A DNA stretch of 27,286 nucleotides, taken from Cudoniella acicularis. Lineage: Eukaryota > Ascomycota > Leotiomycetes > Helotiales > Helotiaceae. Positions within the stretch are counted from its first letter, which is position 1. Every line of letters begins with the position of its first letter. Positions 1 to 10,788 of this stretch are shown in pieces. The stretch spans positions 1-27,286 of the forward strand of contig JAAMPI010000728.1 of assembly GCA_013054445.1 (NCBI GenBank), written 5' to 3'. Made by a program: the position numbers and the translations under genes. The notes under the pieces are model-generated. The model searched no databases, had not been told where the DNA came from, and saw nothing but the letters and a program-made list of their open reading frames with translations.

Positions 1-1500
1 GACAATAAGCGATCTCAGATTCTCGAACACAAATTATGGGGACGAAGCTTGGCTCTTTCCTTCAGCCTTGGGCTGTTCGCTCAAACACGGCACACCGGTT
101 ATGCGGGAAGCCTTGAGGAAAGCTTGAAAACGCATCAAGGACTCCATTGGAAAGCCACAAAAGCCAAGAATGCAACGTGCTTGTCAAAGGCGGGACAGGT
201 CCCTGAGAGGACCCTCCATGCAAGAGCGCATACCCAGTATGGAGGCTGAGAATTGCGATAACTCCAAAAATTTGATAGAACCAAAATAAAACCGATGCGA
301 AAGTCTACGTCAACAAAAACAAACTTTAGAACGAGACTGCGTACAATACGTTTCTATCATAAGGCACTCAACCACCACAATTCTCAGATACTTGCTGAGT
401 AAAACTATCATTCTTCTGAGTGCTACTCGAAATTCCAAATTTTAAAGTAATGCGCGATATTTCAACCAACCACTCAGTGTGACGAGTGATCTCGGTGAGT
501 TTTATCAGCCCCCTCCCAAAGCAGATTATCAGATCAGCTGCCACTCGACAGTTCACAAGGGATTGTGCAGCTTTTCGTTAACTCTTACCTAAAACAGAAT
601 CGAGAATAAGGCTGCTAAACAACAGTTGGGGGCCGTTGGTATGGTAGGTTGAAATACGATGTACGGAAGATGCTGGTAATGGCGTTCGCTTGTGCACGGG
701 CCACCTTTGAACAGAATAGGGGTGAAGGTAGGGGCTAAGCGAAGCTCCCTGTGTATTTCCGCATGGGGCAATCAACTCAATTACTAATGAGCTAGATCTA
801 TTTTCTCAAAAGAATTGATTACTCGTTACCCTGATACTTTTATTTCTCAATGGCTTCGACCTATCAACTCTCTGCTGCATATTATCATGACTATCTAAAC
901 TCATTCTTGCAGGCCATAGACTTAAGCAACTGCTCTTTCCGCCTTAGCACTTATTTAATCTAAATTACACAGCGATCCTTCTCTACTTGCTGAGTCGTAA
1001 TCAGGAAACTCTTAATTTCCAAATGTGTGACCTATCTTATAGCCAACAAATACAGATCCTTGACATCAACAGCGGCGGCGGCTTTGCACACAAATTCGAT
1101 GGAACCAGTGCTGCAAATCCAACCAAAACAGAAAGTTCCTGTAGAAGGGACGTTGCAGTTCAAAAACGAGATGCCAGTTTCAGCCCCCCAACATTTTCCT
1201 GCTATTTCAAGACATTGCAGCTGTCCTGAATCTTTTGGTTCTTTTCAGCAAGCCACTCACGACTGTATAGAAGACATTTGGGAATCTTTAAGGCTCTTTG
1301 CGTCTATTCACCCTTAGGGCGCATTTTTGCTAACTACCGTAATTTTCGTATAAATTTTATCGGAAATTTGATGAAAAGAATTGTGATAAAAGCCAAAACA
1401 TACTCTTAGATATATTTTTCTTGCGTTTGATGTTCTTCTTATTCCTCGAGCGCGCGAATTGGTTTTGTGCTGTGTCGCATCACGTGTGGTGCTCCCTAAA
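1..1500. other. Intergenic left flank, no supported gene
   Basis: Only short overlapping open frames occur on both strands. The longest is 96 codons on the plus strand at 1027-1317, with no recognisable domain and no matching splice structure. The last 200 bases become AT-rich and lead into the promoter of the gene at 1933. A CACGTG hexamer occurs near 1481. I see no RNA gene, terminal repeat or transposon signature here. Confidence 0.5.
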
Positions 1501-1504
1501 TGAT

Positions 1505-1590
1505 CTCAGGGGCCCGCTTATTCAGGGGCTCAGGGGTTTCCCAGCCCAATTTTCCAGCATATATAAGCGGTATCAGCGCCCTGAATAAAT
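1505..1590 (+). promoter_or_regulatory. Promoter region: three AGGGG sites, inverted repeat, TATA box
   Basis: AGGGG pentamers lie at 1508-1512, 1524-1528 and 1532-1536, each as YTCAGGGG. AGGGG is the core of the stress response element bound by Msn2/Msn4-type zinc-finger factors. A TATA-like stretch (ATATATAAG) follows around 1559-1567. A perfect 10-bp inverted repeat (TTATTCAGGG at 1518-1527 and CCCTGAATAA at 1579-1588) brackets the TATA box. The predicted start codon is at 1933, which would leave a leader of about 300 nt. A second TATA-like stretch sits near 1692-1700. The sites are read directly; their use as a stress promoter is inference. Confidence 0.45.
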
Positions 1591-1932
1591 TAAATTTAAG
1601 CTTGATAGAGCATGGTTTCTGCGTTACAATTTCTTGTTACAGAATTGAGACTGCTCAATACCAAGAGAAGCAAGGCTATTGGTTCAAGCCACATATATAA
1701 AGCCACACTGCAAACACCACCTGATAAGCACCTGACTAACTGCAATAAACCCCGCATTAGTTTTAAACTCTCCACGCAAGAATACCAACCTGCCTTCATC
1801 CATACCAGACATAAGTCTCCCCGACCATCAGGGCCTCTACCAAGTCAGGTTTTCAACCTCTTTGCATTCAAGCTAAGGCTAGAGGAATCAGCAGGTCCAC
1901 CGCAAGAATTGCGACAGAGGAGGATATTAAAA

Positions 1933-3958
1933 ATGGATACTCTAAATGCAGAGGCAGCTGTCCTCGATAATGTTGCTTCTCTCCTTGGTTTACTTGGATA
2001 TATTGTCTCGAAAGTCAAAGAAGTCCGCAAGTTCCGAAAGGAATGTGAAAGCCTGACCAACACATGCATCGAGCTCTCTTTGACTTTTTTGGAGAATAAG
2101 AAGGATCTCGAGGATGTCCGGTCAAAAGTAGAGTTTGGCAGATGTTTGCAGGATGTTTACTTGCTGGTGACGGAATGTCAGGAATGGGGTGTTGTGCATG
2201 TCACTTGGGAGGTTGCCGTGCGACACAAGTTTAGCAGGTTGAAAGCGAAGTTGGATGAGATAGAGAAGACCTTCGGGGTGGAACTCTTGGTCAGGGCTCA
2301 GTGATTACTCAATGTTGTTTGCTGGGCTAATATAGGGGCAGATGAAACTCAAGGGCTCGTCCTCTGAGAATGCAAAGGCTCTCCGCAGCCTTGCAACACA
2401 GATGTCTCAAGTGCAGCTCTCACAGAATGCTGGCTCGGACGATCGCAAAATCCTGCTTGAAGGGATACAACGTTTGCAAATCGACGTTAGAGATTCACGT
2501 AGGGAAATAATGTCATTGCGCCCTATGGAACAGCCTAGCCTCGACATCATTCTGCTTCCGGACTCTCGAGTGAAGGTGACCGAGCTGTCTACAGAGTCAA
2601 AGCCGCTACATGGATTGTTCGAGAACTCGTCTATCTCCTTCGAAGAGATTGTGGCCTCATCCAAGATTTCAGCTGGTCTTCCCCGCATTGTCAAACTGTA
2701 CCGTGATATGAGTGACGTGGCGCAGATTCAGAGACTCTACGGCATTGTCAGGGACAAAGGCATTCTGTACGCCATTATGGAAGACATGAGTGAGCATCTA
2801 AGCCTTGAGAGCGCTATTCTTCAGGGAACTCTTTCCGGTCTCCAGCGAATCCAAAAGATTCGCATTGCATACGAAACAGCTGCTACTGTCTCCGCATTGC
2901 ACGAGAGCGGTATCTTGATAAAAGTCATTTCCGATAATACAGCCCACCTAGAGAGGCATCCTGATGGCAGAATTAGACCGAAGCTCGCTCAGCTGGGTCA
3001 CGCCCGACGAGTAAGTATTAGTGCCTACACGCTGGAAAGCAACCGGAATTATTAAAACTGATTGACACATTCATTAGATTTGGGAGGTTTCCACTCGTGA
3101 TCCACAAGATGCGAGATTTGATGCGCCCGAGACACAGGCTGCAGGCTCTCGGTCAAAGATGTCCGACGTTTGGAGGTAAGGAGTCTAGCATTATACTATT
3201 CTCGTTCAGCAGAATGACAAGTCAGCCTTGGCGTATTTATTTTAGAGTCTTTCACTGAAAAATTCCCATTCAACACCAAAGCGGATATTGGTGACGAGGA
3301 TGAACAAAAAAGGATCCACGAACTTCTCCAAGGTGGCGCGAAGCCATTTGACCTCACGGTCAACTCGGAGACACCTGCCGAAGTCATCATTGCGATGCGC
3401 TGTCTTGCAGCCAACCCATTCATGAGGCCGACTGCTTCGTGGATCTCCGAACAACTATTCGAATTGGTTATACGAGAGGCGGCGCAAAAGGAGGTGTCAG
3501 TTAGGACTATATTGCAGCAAGAGGGACCTGAGGAGACTATTGGACTCGATGACTTGGCAAAGAGAATTACTGACCTGGCCAGCAAGAAAAAAGAGGAACG
3601 TGTAGCCAACCGAACAAGATTCGAACAATCCCAACTAGAAGCACTGGTGGCTGCCGCTGAGGGGGCTAACCCTACCTATGCTTTCGTGCTTGGCCTGGCA
3701 TATATTCGTGATCTCGTCCAACTCGGCTCCGAGGAAGACTCTCTCGAAACCCAAGCCACACATCAGGGTATGTAACCTGCAAACTACAGTCACAGTACTT
3801 CTAACCTTGGTACAGCACAACTTGCTCGGCGAGCAATCCCATATCTTGAGAAAGCGCAACAGAATGGTCATGTTGGGGCCATGAAAGAACTTGCTCGCGC
3901 GCACAAAGTCCTTTACGAGTACTATTATGCCCTTTTCAAACAGGAGCCGGAAGAATGA
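1933..3958 (+). CDS. MLKL-like protein: N-terminal helical domain, pseudokinase, Sel1-like tail
   Basis: Five exons: 1933-2289, 2336-3010, 3078-3175, 3226-3767, 3816-3958 (604 aa, introns 46-67 nt). Residues 1-119 form a helical bundle with KECESLTNTCIEL-type repeats, like the N-terminal domain of MLKL and fungal HeLo-like proteins. A coiled linker follows, then a kinase fold from about residue 190 to 430. It is a pseudokinase: no glycine loop is visible, the HRD position reads LIKVISDNT (313-321), and DFG reads QLG (338-340). The fold is still marked by the Lys in RIVKL (239), by APE (exon 3) and by SDVWSLG across the third intron. The C-terminal 100 residues are Sel1/TPR-like helices. Known relatives insert in membranes and cause cell death when triggered, so an immune or incompatibility role is inference. 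The first donor (GTCAGG) is weak. An in-frame upstream ATG at 1612 would add 107 residues without domain character, so 1933 is preferred. Confidence 0.8.
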
Positions 3959-4044
3959 GGTGAACTTGCCAGGATGACTGGTGGAAATAGCATTGTATCA
4001 TTTCAACTTGAAGAATGAGTGAATTAGTATGGTGCAACGGAAAC

Positions 4045-7000
4045 TCAAGACTCTGAGAACGTCGGCAACCGCCCAAGCACCCCGACCCGTGCTCCCGGGA
4101 GCTCGTAACTCTCATCAAACCATTCCGTGTCGTCTCCACCGCCTCTTAATCCTGAGGGCCCCTCCCTGATCTCCTCCACGACGTAGCATAGTGACACCGC
4201 ATCAAAGCGGATATTTGGATTTGGGTCGAGACACTGCTCCAGGACTCTCATGAGTTTGGCAGGGTAGTATACTTTTCCATCTTCGTCTGCCAGCCTAGTA
4301 TAGCACTTTGATATGATCTTGACCGCTAACACGGCCCACGCATATATATCTGATTCCTTTGAACTTCCCCTTGCCGCCACCTCGGGGGCGAGCGAGTCTT
4401 CAATTGAGAAGAAACCCGGCACCGCCGGTATCTCTGTAGCCTTGTACGTTGAGAGCTTTGCCATGTCTTTGCCTTCACCAAGGTCCGATATCAAGGTGAC
4501 GCATTCGATCTCGTCGCAATCGGGGACCTGTTCTTCTTGTACAAGAACGTTATTCTCATGAAGGTCTCTGTACATGATCAGTATCTCCACTCAAACTCGT
4601 CGATTCCACCTCATACCGATGAATCACGTTCTTCTTGTGAATAGTCCGCAAGCCCTCCGCAATCTCGCTCAGCACGTCGCAAATAGTAAGCCAATTCTCC
4701 ACCGGCGCCCCTGGCTCAAGCTCCTCATCGAGAACGTCAAGAACATGTCCCTTTGAGGCGTAATCAAATACCAGTGCATAGGCTAGGTATGCAGGGGTTG
4801 CTGTAATATGGTCGACTTGGATGGGCTTTCCTGTTTGGTCCACAAAGACTTGAGTGAATCCATAAAATTTAACACAGCCACTGTTGTCCCCAGCCAATGC
4901 TGCGTAGACGGTTCCGAGCTACCAGGAAAAAAGTTAGTGACGTACATCCTTATTCATTATGTTGAGGAGCTCCAAGTCAAACGGACTCAAACCTCAGAAA
5001 AGAACTTAGCCGGCCCTTCTTGTGCCAAAGCAATCTTCAATACCACATCGCCCGGTAACTCTTCCACGTGATCGAATTGCTTCACTGGCTTTTTGCTCCA
5101 TCGAGCATGGTAGACGCGACCGAAGCTGCCAGCACCGACGAATGAGCACTGCGGGAGATCGAATTCATCTGGCTTGATGTACAAGAGAAAATCAGTATAA
5201 GAGGAATCGTATTCAGTGCCAAGAATGTTCCGAAGCATTTCTCTTTGAACAGAGAACGTTTCTCGATAGCGGTACTTGACGTCAAAGAAATCAAGCACGG
5301 ATCCGATATCCGATCGTTGTTCTAACATTCTGGCTTTGATCCCGGGCAGTGTTTCCAAGACATAGAGGGATGAATCAAAAGGGTTGCGTGTGATCGCGCA
5401 GTCGTTCTCATATATCATGTTACTATAAATTTCACAGTAGATTGTTTCACTTACCCAGATAGTCCAATAATGTCTCAAATCCTTGAGAAACTCTGTGTCC
5501 TCGAGCTTTCGACACCAGTAAATAATCTTGCCATCTTTCAGAAGCCCTGGGTAATGGTAAGCGGTGGTTACATGCGGAGCGTACAAGTCGTCCGAGGCAT
5601 AGAATATGCGGGATGGGGAGATGGCTTTAGTCACGGACGCTTTGCAGAGTATTCCGGTGAAAATGGATGCGTCTAGCCCAAGATCTTCAAGCAAGTCCGA
5701 AATGGCATCAGTAGAACAGTCCGCGAGCTGGTTCCAGGGGATAAATTCTAGGAATACCCTAGGGTCGAGAAGTGGCAAGTTATGGTAATGTCTACGGTAT
5801 GCCAAATCCATCTGAGTGGCCGAGGGCTGTTAGCAGCAGTCCTTCATATAGCTGGATATCTCACATATTCCTGTAGATCCTCTTCGATAAAACCCCCGGA
5901 AACCGTGCTCTACGAAGAATATTAGCACCGGCTAAATACATCACTCGTACAAGCCGAGCTCACCAGTCGTTCGTTCAAAATTCCACCGAATTGTTCAACC
6001 GGGTGTACGGCCCATGAGACAAGAGATTCATCTCGATCGTTCTCCACAACTTTCCAGTGAGGAGAAAATGCCTGTGACTGGACGATCGACTTGAATTCGT
6101 CGATATTGACCATATTGTATACCAATGTCTGGACCATGCGTGACAGTATCCACGCATCCCAGACATCCTCAGCCTCAAATATCAACTGCACTGAATCGCT
6201 CGCCCAGCGATTGACTCTTTTTTGCTTCTCGTTGACTGGCATTTCCGGTCGCAGGTCCCTGAGCTTGAAATTATCAGCCACTGCTGCCTCTTCGCTAGGT
6301 ATGAGCGGGATAGTTCGAGGAGGAAAATCAGGAGTAGTAGCAATTTTCATCGAGATTGCGGCTTGCAGCCCTTCCGTGAAGCTCGCAGCATCCATATCCC
6401 TCCATGACCCAAGAAGTTCTGCTATCTCGCAAAAGCCAGGCCACCTCCGGAAACTCGTCAGGCTTGCCAGGCAAGCCGTGACGCAATTTCCAAGTGCTAT
6501 CCACAGCTGGATGTCATGCACATGAGGAGCTACTGTGATGTTGATGTCTGCGAACTGGTCCACCCTGCTAAACAACTCTGAGTTGTCTGCAACTAGCTGC
6601 TCCGTGCGATGATATCTCCTGTCGTAAATATCGTCGCGAACTCGAGTTCGCAGCTGCGTTCTATACGCCGCAAACGCTTCCTCGTGATCACCGCCGTGCG
6701 CTTCGACGACGTTGTCGGGGCTGAACTCTCCGAGGATGTGTCGTAGGACAGAATCGGCCCACGACCACCTGAAGAAGAGTAGAGTAGCAACGTGGTTAGC
6801 TGTCTCAGCTGCTTTTTCATCACAATCCGGTTTAGCTTTACTGTTGCCTGAGGAGAGCACGTTGACTATGTCTGCCAATAGAATTCTTTCGTACGGCTGG
6901 AGTCTAATACGGATGATATTGCTGTAGCTGCTCGCATGAAGCGGGTTTGACAACAGTCGAAGCGCATCTAACAAGCATTGATACCGTAACTTCGTGATCC

Positions 7001-7055
7001 TTGGCCAGCTGCAACGCTCACGCAGGTTGAAGAGGTAATCATTCTCGATAGCCAT
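4045..7055 (-). CDS. Protein kinase with large N-terminal helical region
   Basis: Five exons on the minus strand: 7055-5964, 5909-5865, 5811-4993, 4918-4617, 4567-4045 (926 aa). All phases agree; the donor after exon 3 (GTTTGA) is the weakest. The kinase domain fills about residues 600-890. It has a glycine loop GAGSFGRVY (near 605), the Lys in VVLKIA (638), HRDLHENN (752-759) split by an intron after HR, DLG instead of DFG (781-783), APE (813-815) and SDIYAWAV. All residues needed for phosphotransfer are present. Residues 1-600 are mostly helical and match no family I recognise. There is no signal peptide or transmembrane segment, so it is probably cytosolic. It is convergent with the MLKL-like pseudokinase gene, with 86 bp between stop codons. 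That makes it a candidate upstream kinase of that protein, which is inference. A minus-strand TATA box lies about 205 bp upstream. Confidence 0.8.
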
Positions 7056-7260
7056 GATCGTGACGTAGCTAGAAGTTCTAGACTATTGAAGCTTGGATCT
7101 TGGTTCAACGTTAGGCGACAGAACGTGCGGGGAGGGGAAGGGAGAAAAATCGGGGTAGTTCGACGCTGTAGGCGACGTGGGGGCGAGTCAGCAGGTTTCA
7201 CTTCCCCTAAGGTTGATTGGCAGAACACACTTTTAAGTCTTAGAACTACGCGTGCACAGG

Positions 7261-7270
7261 ACTATATATA
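7261..7270 (-). promoter_or_regulatory. TATA-like box for the kinase gene
   Basis: On the minus strand this reads TATATATAGT, about 205 bp upstream of the ATG at 7055. The interval 7056-7666 otherwise contains no gene. Its part from 7290 to 7500 is very AT-rich and serves as promoter DNA for the kinase gene and 3' flank for the gene at 7667-8704. Confidence 0.35.
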
Positions 7271-7666
7271 CACGGACTACTCCTAACAGAAGCGTTAGAA
7301 AACTCATTTTATTATTTATTTTATAAATAGCCATATTTAAAGCAGTATAGAGAGATAGAAGATTTTCGAAAACTATAGTGTATACTATATCAATTTCCAG
7401 GCTGACGCAGTAACAATTTAAAATTAGAAACCAACATATGTTTTTGTAAAATAATCACTTGACTTCATCAGCTGCTAAACTCAAATCCAAGAAATATCTA
7501 TAACTTTCTAGCTGAGTTCACCGACTTGCAACGCCTCGTATCGTCGTCTGATCTTTTGGCCATTCTAAGCTTCACCGTGAAAGAAGATTTGAGAAAATAA
7601 GTAAAGGATAGTATTTGAGTGGTATCAACAGCCCCTCACGACCCTTCTCCGCTGCTAACTAATTTT

Positions 7667-8704
7667 CTAATTCTCCCAAAAGCTTTTAAATTGTTCAAAT
7701 ATATGAACAAACCACTCTCGGATACGAGAAAAAAAGTTGTTTGGATGAGGAGCGTTTCCCGGAAATTCTGTATCTTGAACGATTTCTTCTGGAGCTGTTA
7801 TTAGAAACCACATTAAAACAAGGCAGAAAACAAGTGAACACACCTTGTTCTGTCGCACTTGCCGATGGAGCCGAGTCAGTTCTCATGTTCATAAGTTGAC
7901 TCGAAGATCTCGAAATGTTTGATCCCGACTCTCCTTGTGGTAAGTCTTCGTGGATGTTGCTCAAATCACGTCCATTTTCTAGCACACTTGTTGGAATCCA
8001 GTACTCATAATTCGGGTCTCTCTTGACTTTCAGTTTGTCCATAAGTTCAAGATATGATTTTTCAGTCAAGCGTACGTCGCAAGGTTTTGAGTCCGGACCC
8101 GAGTGGAAGTTGAGTAGTGATTTGATGGGAAACTCGTACCAATGTTCTATCATCAACCAACAGGATTTATCCATAAGACGCTTTGCAATCTTGTCCTCTG
8201 GTATCATTGATTGATCCTCGTGCGCCTCGAGAAAGTATAGGATTTTATTGTTTTCGTGGATTACAGAGGCATCTTTCCTGGTGCGAAAGAATAGGATAAC
8301 CTTTCCTGCTTGTGCTGTCGACGTCGAAGTATTTCTAAGTCTTTCGGCGAATGGGTTGTTGCCGAATCCTGTAATCTACTTGGATTTAACCGGTAAATTT
8401 AAAAATGAGGAGTGAAGCTATAGAGAAGGCTTACTGGACAAATCAAGACTTTGGTTTCAGAGTCGATCTTAGTCTCGCCACTAGGAGGGAGAAGAATATG
8501 CAGAACAAGGACTGGGTGGCCATAAGTCCCTTCTTTCAGACCACAGTAAGGGTATCTGTCATATTCCAGCAAATATTTACATGTCTGATTTTGACATTCG
8601 ACAAATCCAATTCCCGGTGCAGGTGGAAGGCGTAACACGCAACCCACGCCGAGATGTTCTGGCTGGACTTGGGTCCGTTTCTCGAGTTGATGTGTGCTAT
8701 CCAT
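7667..8704 (-). CDS. Conserved fungal hypothetical protein
   Basis: Three minus-strand exons: 8704-8435, 8375-7844, 7794-7667 (309 aa; introns 59 and 49 nt). The N-terminal half has the look of a widespread uncharacterised ascomycete family. It contains a GCVLRL start, a CQNQTCKYL Cys pair, the segment GTYGHPVLVLHIL, then VLICPITGFG. The middle part (IPEDKIAKRLMDKSCWL and a basic RLTEKSYLELM stretch) continues that pattern. A Ser-rich linker leads to a short aromatic amphipathic C-terminal helix rich in Phe and Trp, encoded by the last exon. No catalytic motif, signal peptide or membrane segment is visible, so the function is unknown. It shares strand and neighbourhood with the kinase gene but is separated from it by 611 bp, so a functional link is only a possibility. 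Confidence 0.7.
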
Positions 8705-10190
8705 GGATAGTAAACTTTTTGCAAATTTAAAAGAGAATAGACCCAGGAGGAAGAGAGGCTGAAATAATTATTATCTCAGCCTAAAGGAGTGTTGTGGTCT
8801 AGAGAAAGCTATCTATTCCGTTAAAATCGGGAAAGGTTATATACACCATTAAACGGCCCTTTGTCGTCTGCGCTTCCAATTCTTTATCTGGGAAATTAAA
8901 CTGGAAAGAACGGGAAATATCTTGCAGGACAGTTGTCTAACTTCGAAACTTAGGAGATAATGTGTTTTAGTAAAGGGAGATATATTGAAACCTCCTGCAA
9001 GAGATTTCAGGGTCAAGAAATGGAATCTTTGTTCGAATCTCAAGATAATTCTCAACAAAAAGGGTTGTGAAGATTGTTTCGAATGCCGAGAGCGTGAAGT
9101 ACATACGAAGGAATAGAAAGTTTTTAAAATATTCAGTTCTACGCGCAGCCTAATCTTTCATATTTTAATTTCTCTTCTTTGCTTCATTCACTACTATCTT
9201 AATATTCTTGCTTCTAACTGCTCCGCAGCCTTTTTCATGATGTCATACAAAAAACACTTCCAAATTTTTTAATGACTACAAATTTCAAAGACCCTTGAAG
9301 TAATTGAAATGCAACCTGATAAATAGAATTGTAAACATCGTTTTCTTTTTCTTTCTACAGCATCTTATTATAACATGTGCGTTTGTTCCTTGAAGTGTAG
9401 TTAGTGAAGGACGAGATCGCTTGGCAGGGACCGCTGAACAGGCGAAGAAGGTATGTTACCATTATTCTGGTTAAGATATTCATAATGTGGTAGTTCTAGT
9501 ACTTATTTTCAGGTATAAGTCTTCTCCTCTTTGAAGTATTTTCTTTTCATTATAACTAGTCTGATTTTAGATACAGGTTCGATCTCCCACACCTCGAAGC
9601 CAAAATCGATCAGGCGCAAGTGCGAATAGATGCGTTGACATGTGGCTGGTCGGCGCATGATACAAGCAGGTTACATAACTTTTGATCCCTTGTCAAAATG
9701 CGCAGTTTCTTTAACTCATACGTGTGTTCATACAAATTCTTTTAGGGAAGTACCTGTTTTGAAATCGAGCGTGGCTCGGTGGCGCAGTTGCAGCATAAGA
9801 GATAATAAAGTTTTACGAGAAGGCAAACACCAAGGCGTATTTCATGGGTCTTGTACTTGCACCAGCGGTATACCTTAGTTGGTAGAATTCCTAATAGTGC
9901 TTGTTGTACTACTAAAGACAAATTACTGTTGGCTTTGCCCGATGTTGTGCAACCGGGAGCAGAGCAGTTCGAACCCCTATTTCGTTTCATCCAAGCGTTG
10001 CGATATCATTTCTAAAAGTAATCATCTCACCACTGTGCCCCACTTGCGAATCCTCTTAATCTGTTTGTTACCCGCAATCCCGATCCCTTCTTTCAGATCT
10101 TTTCTCTTGGGGATAACGAATACTCAAAGTAAGTGGTATCCGCTCTGCAAATGTTGAGTGAAAAAGCTCTTTTCATAATTAAATTCTTTT
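8705..10190. other. Gene-poor AT-rich stretch, no supported feature
   Basis: Only short open frames without domains occur here. The part from about 8720 to 9400 is strongly AT-rich. Between 9570 and 10030 there are isolated patches resembling tRNA internal promoter boxes, such as GGTTCGATC near 9576 and GTTCGAAC near 9970. I could not form a paired T-arm or acceptor stem around any of them. Confidence 0.5.
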
Positions 10191-10202
10191 AACATCATTT
10201 TT

Positions 10203-10639
10203 TTAATCATGAGTTTCGATGAGGGCTCCTGGTCGAGAGGCACGATATCTGCCCCCGAAGCTAGTATTTCCTTGTCCGGCGAGTCCTACGTCAGTGACCA
10301 AGTCGTGAGCAATCCCTCCAAAGGCCAGGAAATTCGATCCTCGAACGAAATAGGAAACGAGCATATTTACTCCGGAAATTCCCCTTGCAACTTCACCTCG
10401 GAACATTCTATATTCCAGGGTGAGTCAACGATCACCCTTTCGTCTAATATTACAACTGCAGCTATCGGCTCTCCTTTTTCGTCGAAACAATTAGGTCCTA
10501 CTCGTAAGAGTGCAAACCGAGGATCAGCATTGTTCGAATCAAAAGCGGCACTCACAAATGCTCGGGAAAGCAAATTTTGAAAAGCATGAGCTTCGTGGTG
10601 ATACGAGGGTTCCGTCTTTGGTAGAATAGCCAAGCTCAC
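10203..10639 (-). other. Unresolved coding-like stretch, possible relic
   Basis: Two minus-strand frames look protein-like and abut. Positions 10639-10367 encode 90 residues with balanced composition, and 10406-10203 encode 67 residues in another frame. The switch near 10370-10406 would need a frameshift. The plus strand is also open at 10209-10580 (123 codons) but is Ser/Thr-rich, as expected of an antisense shadow. I recognise no family in either reading. It could be a decayed minus-strand gene or chance openness. Confidence 0.25.
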
Positions 10640-10788
10640 CCATGGTTCTTACAGGGACGTGGGGTGAAAAATTCGAAATTTGCACCTACTTTTTATTGGC
10701 GGTAGGCGTCGGACTATTGTTGAGTAATGATGCTCTCATGAGGCGTCAAATAATACCTAGCTGACAATTATAGTATTTTCTATTCTAG

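Noticed and set aside
987..1317. Overlapping plus-strand frames of 80 and 96 codons
   Set aside because: No domain, no splice support and composition like non-coding DNA.
1612..1932. In-frame upstream extension of the MLKL-like protein
   Set aside because: The 107 added residues lack domain character and the conserved helical domain starts at the ATG at 1933.
9570..10040. tRNA-like box A and box B patches on both strands
   Set aside because: GTTCGAAC is self-complementary and the flanks form no T-arm or acceptor stem. Spacing between boxes does not fit a tRNA, and a tRNA-derived SINE could not be supported.
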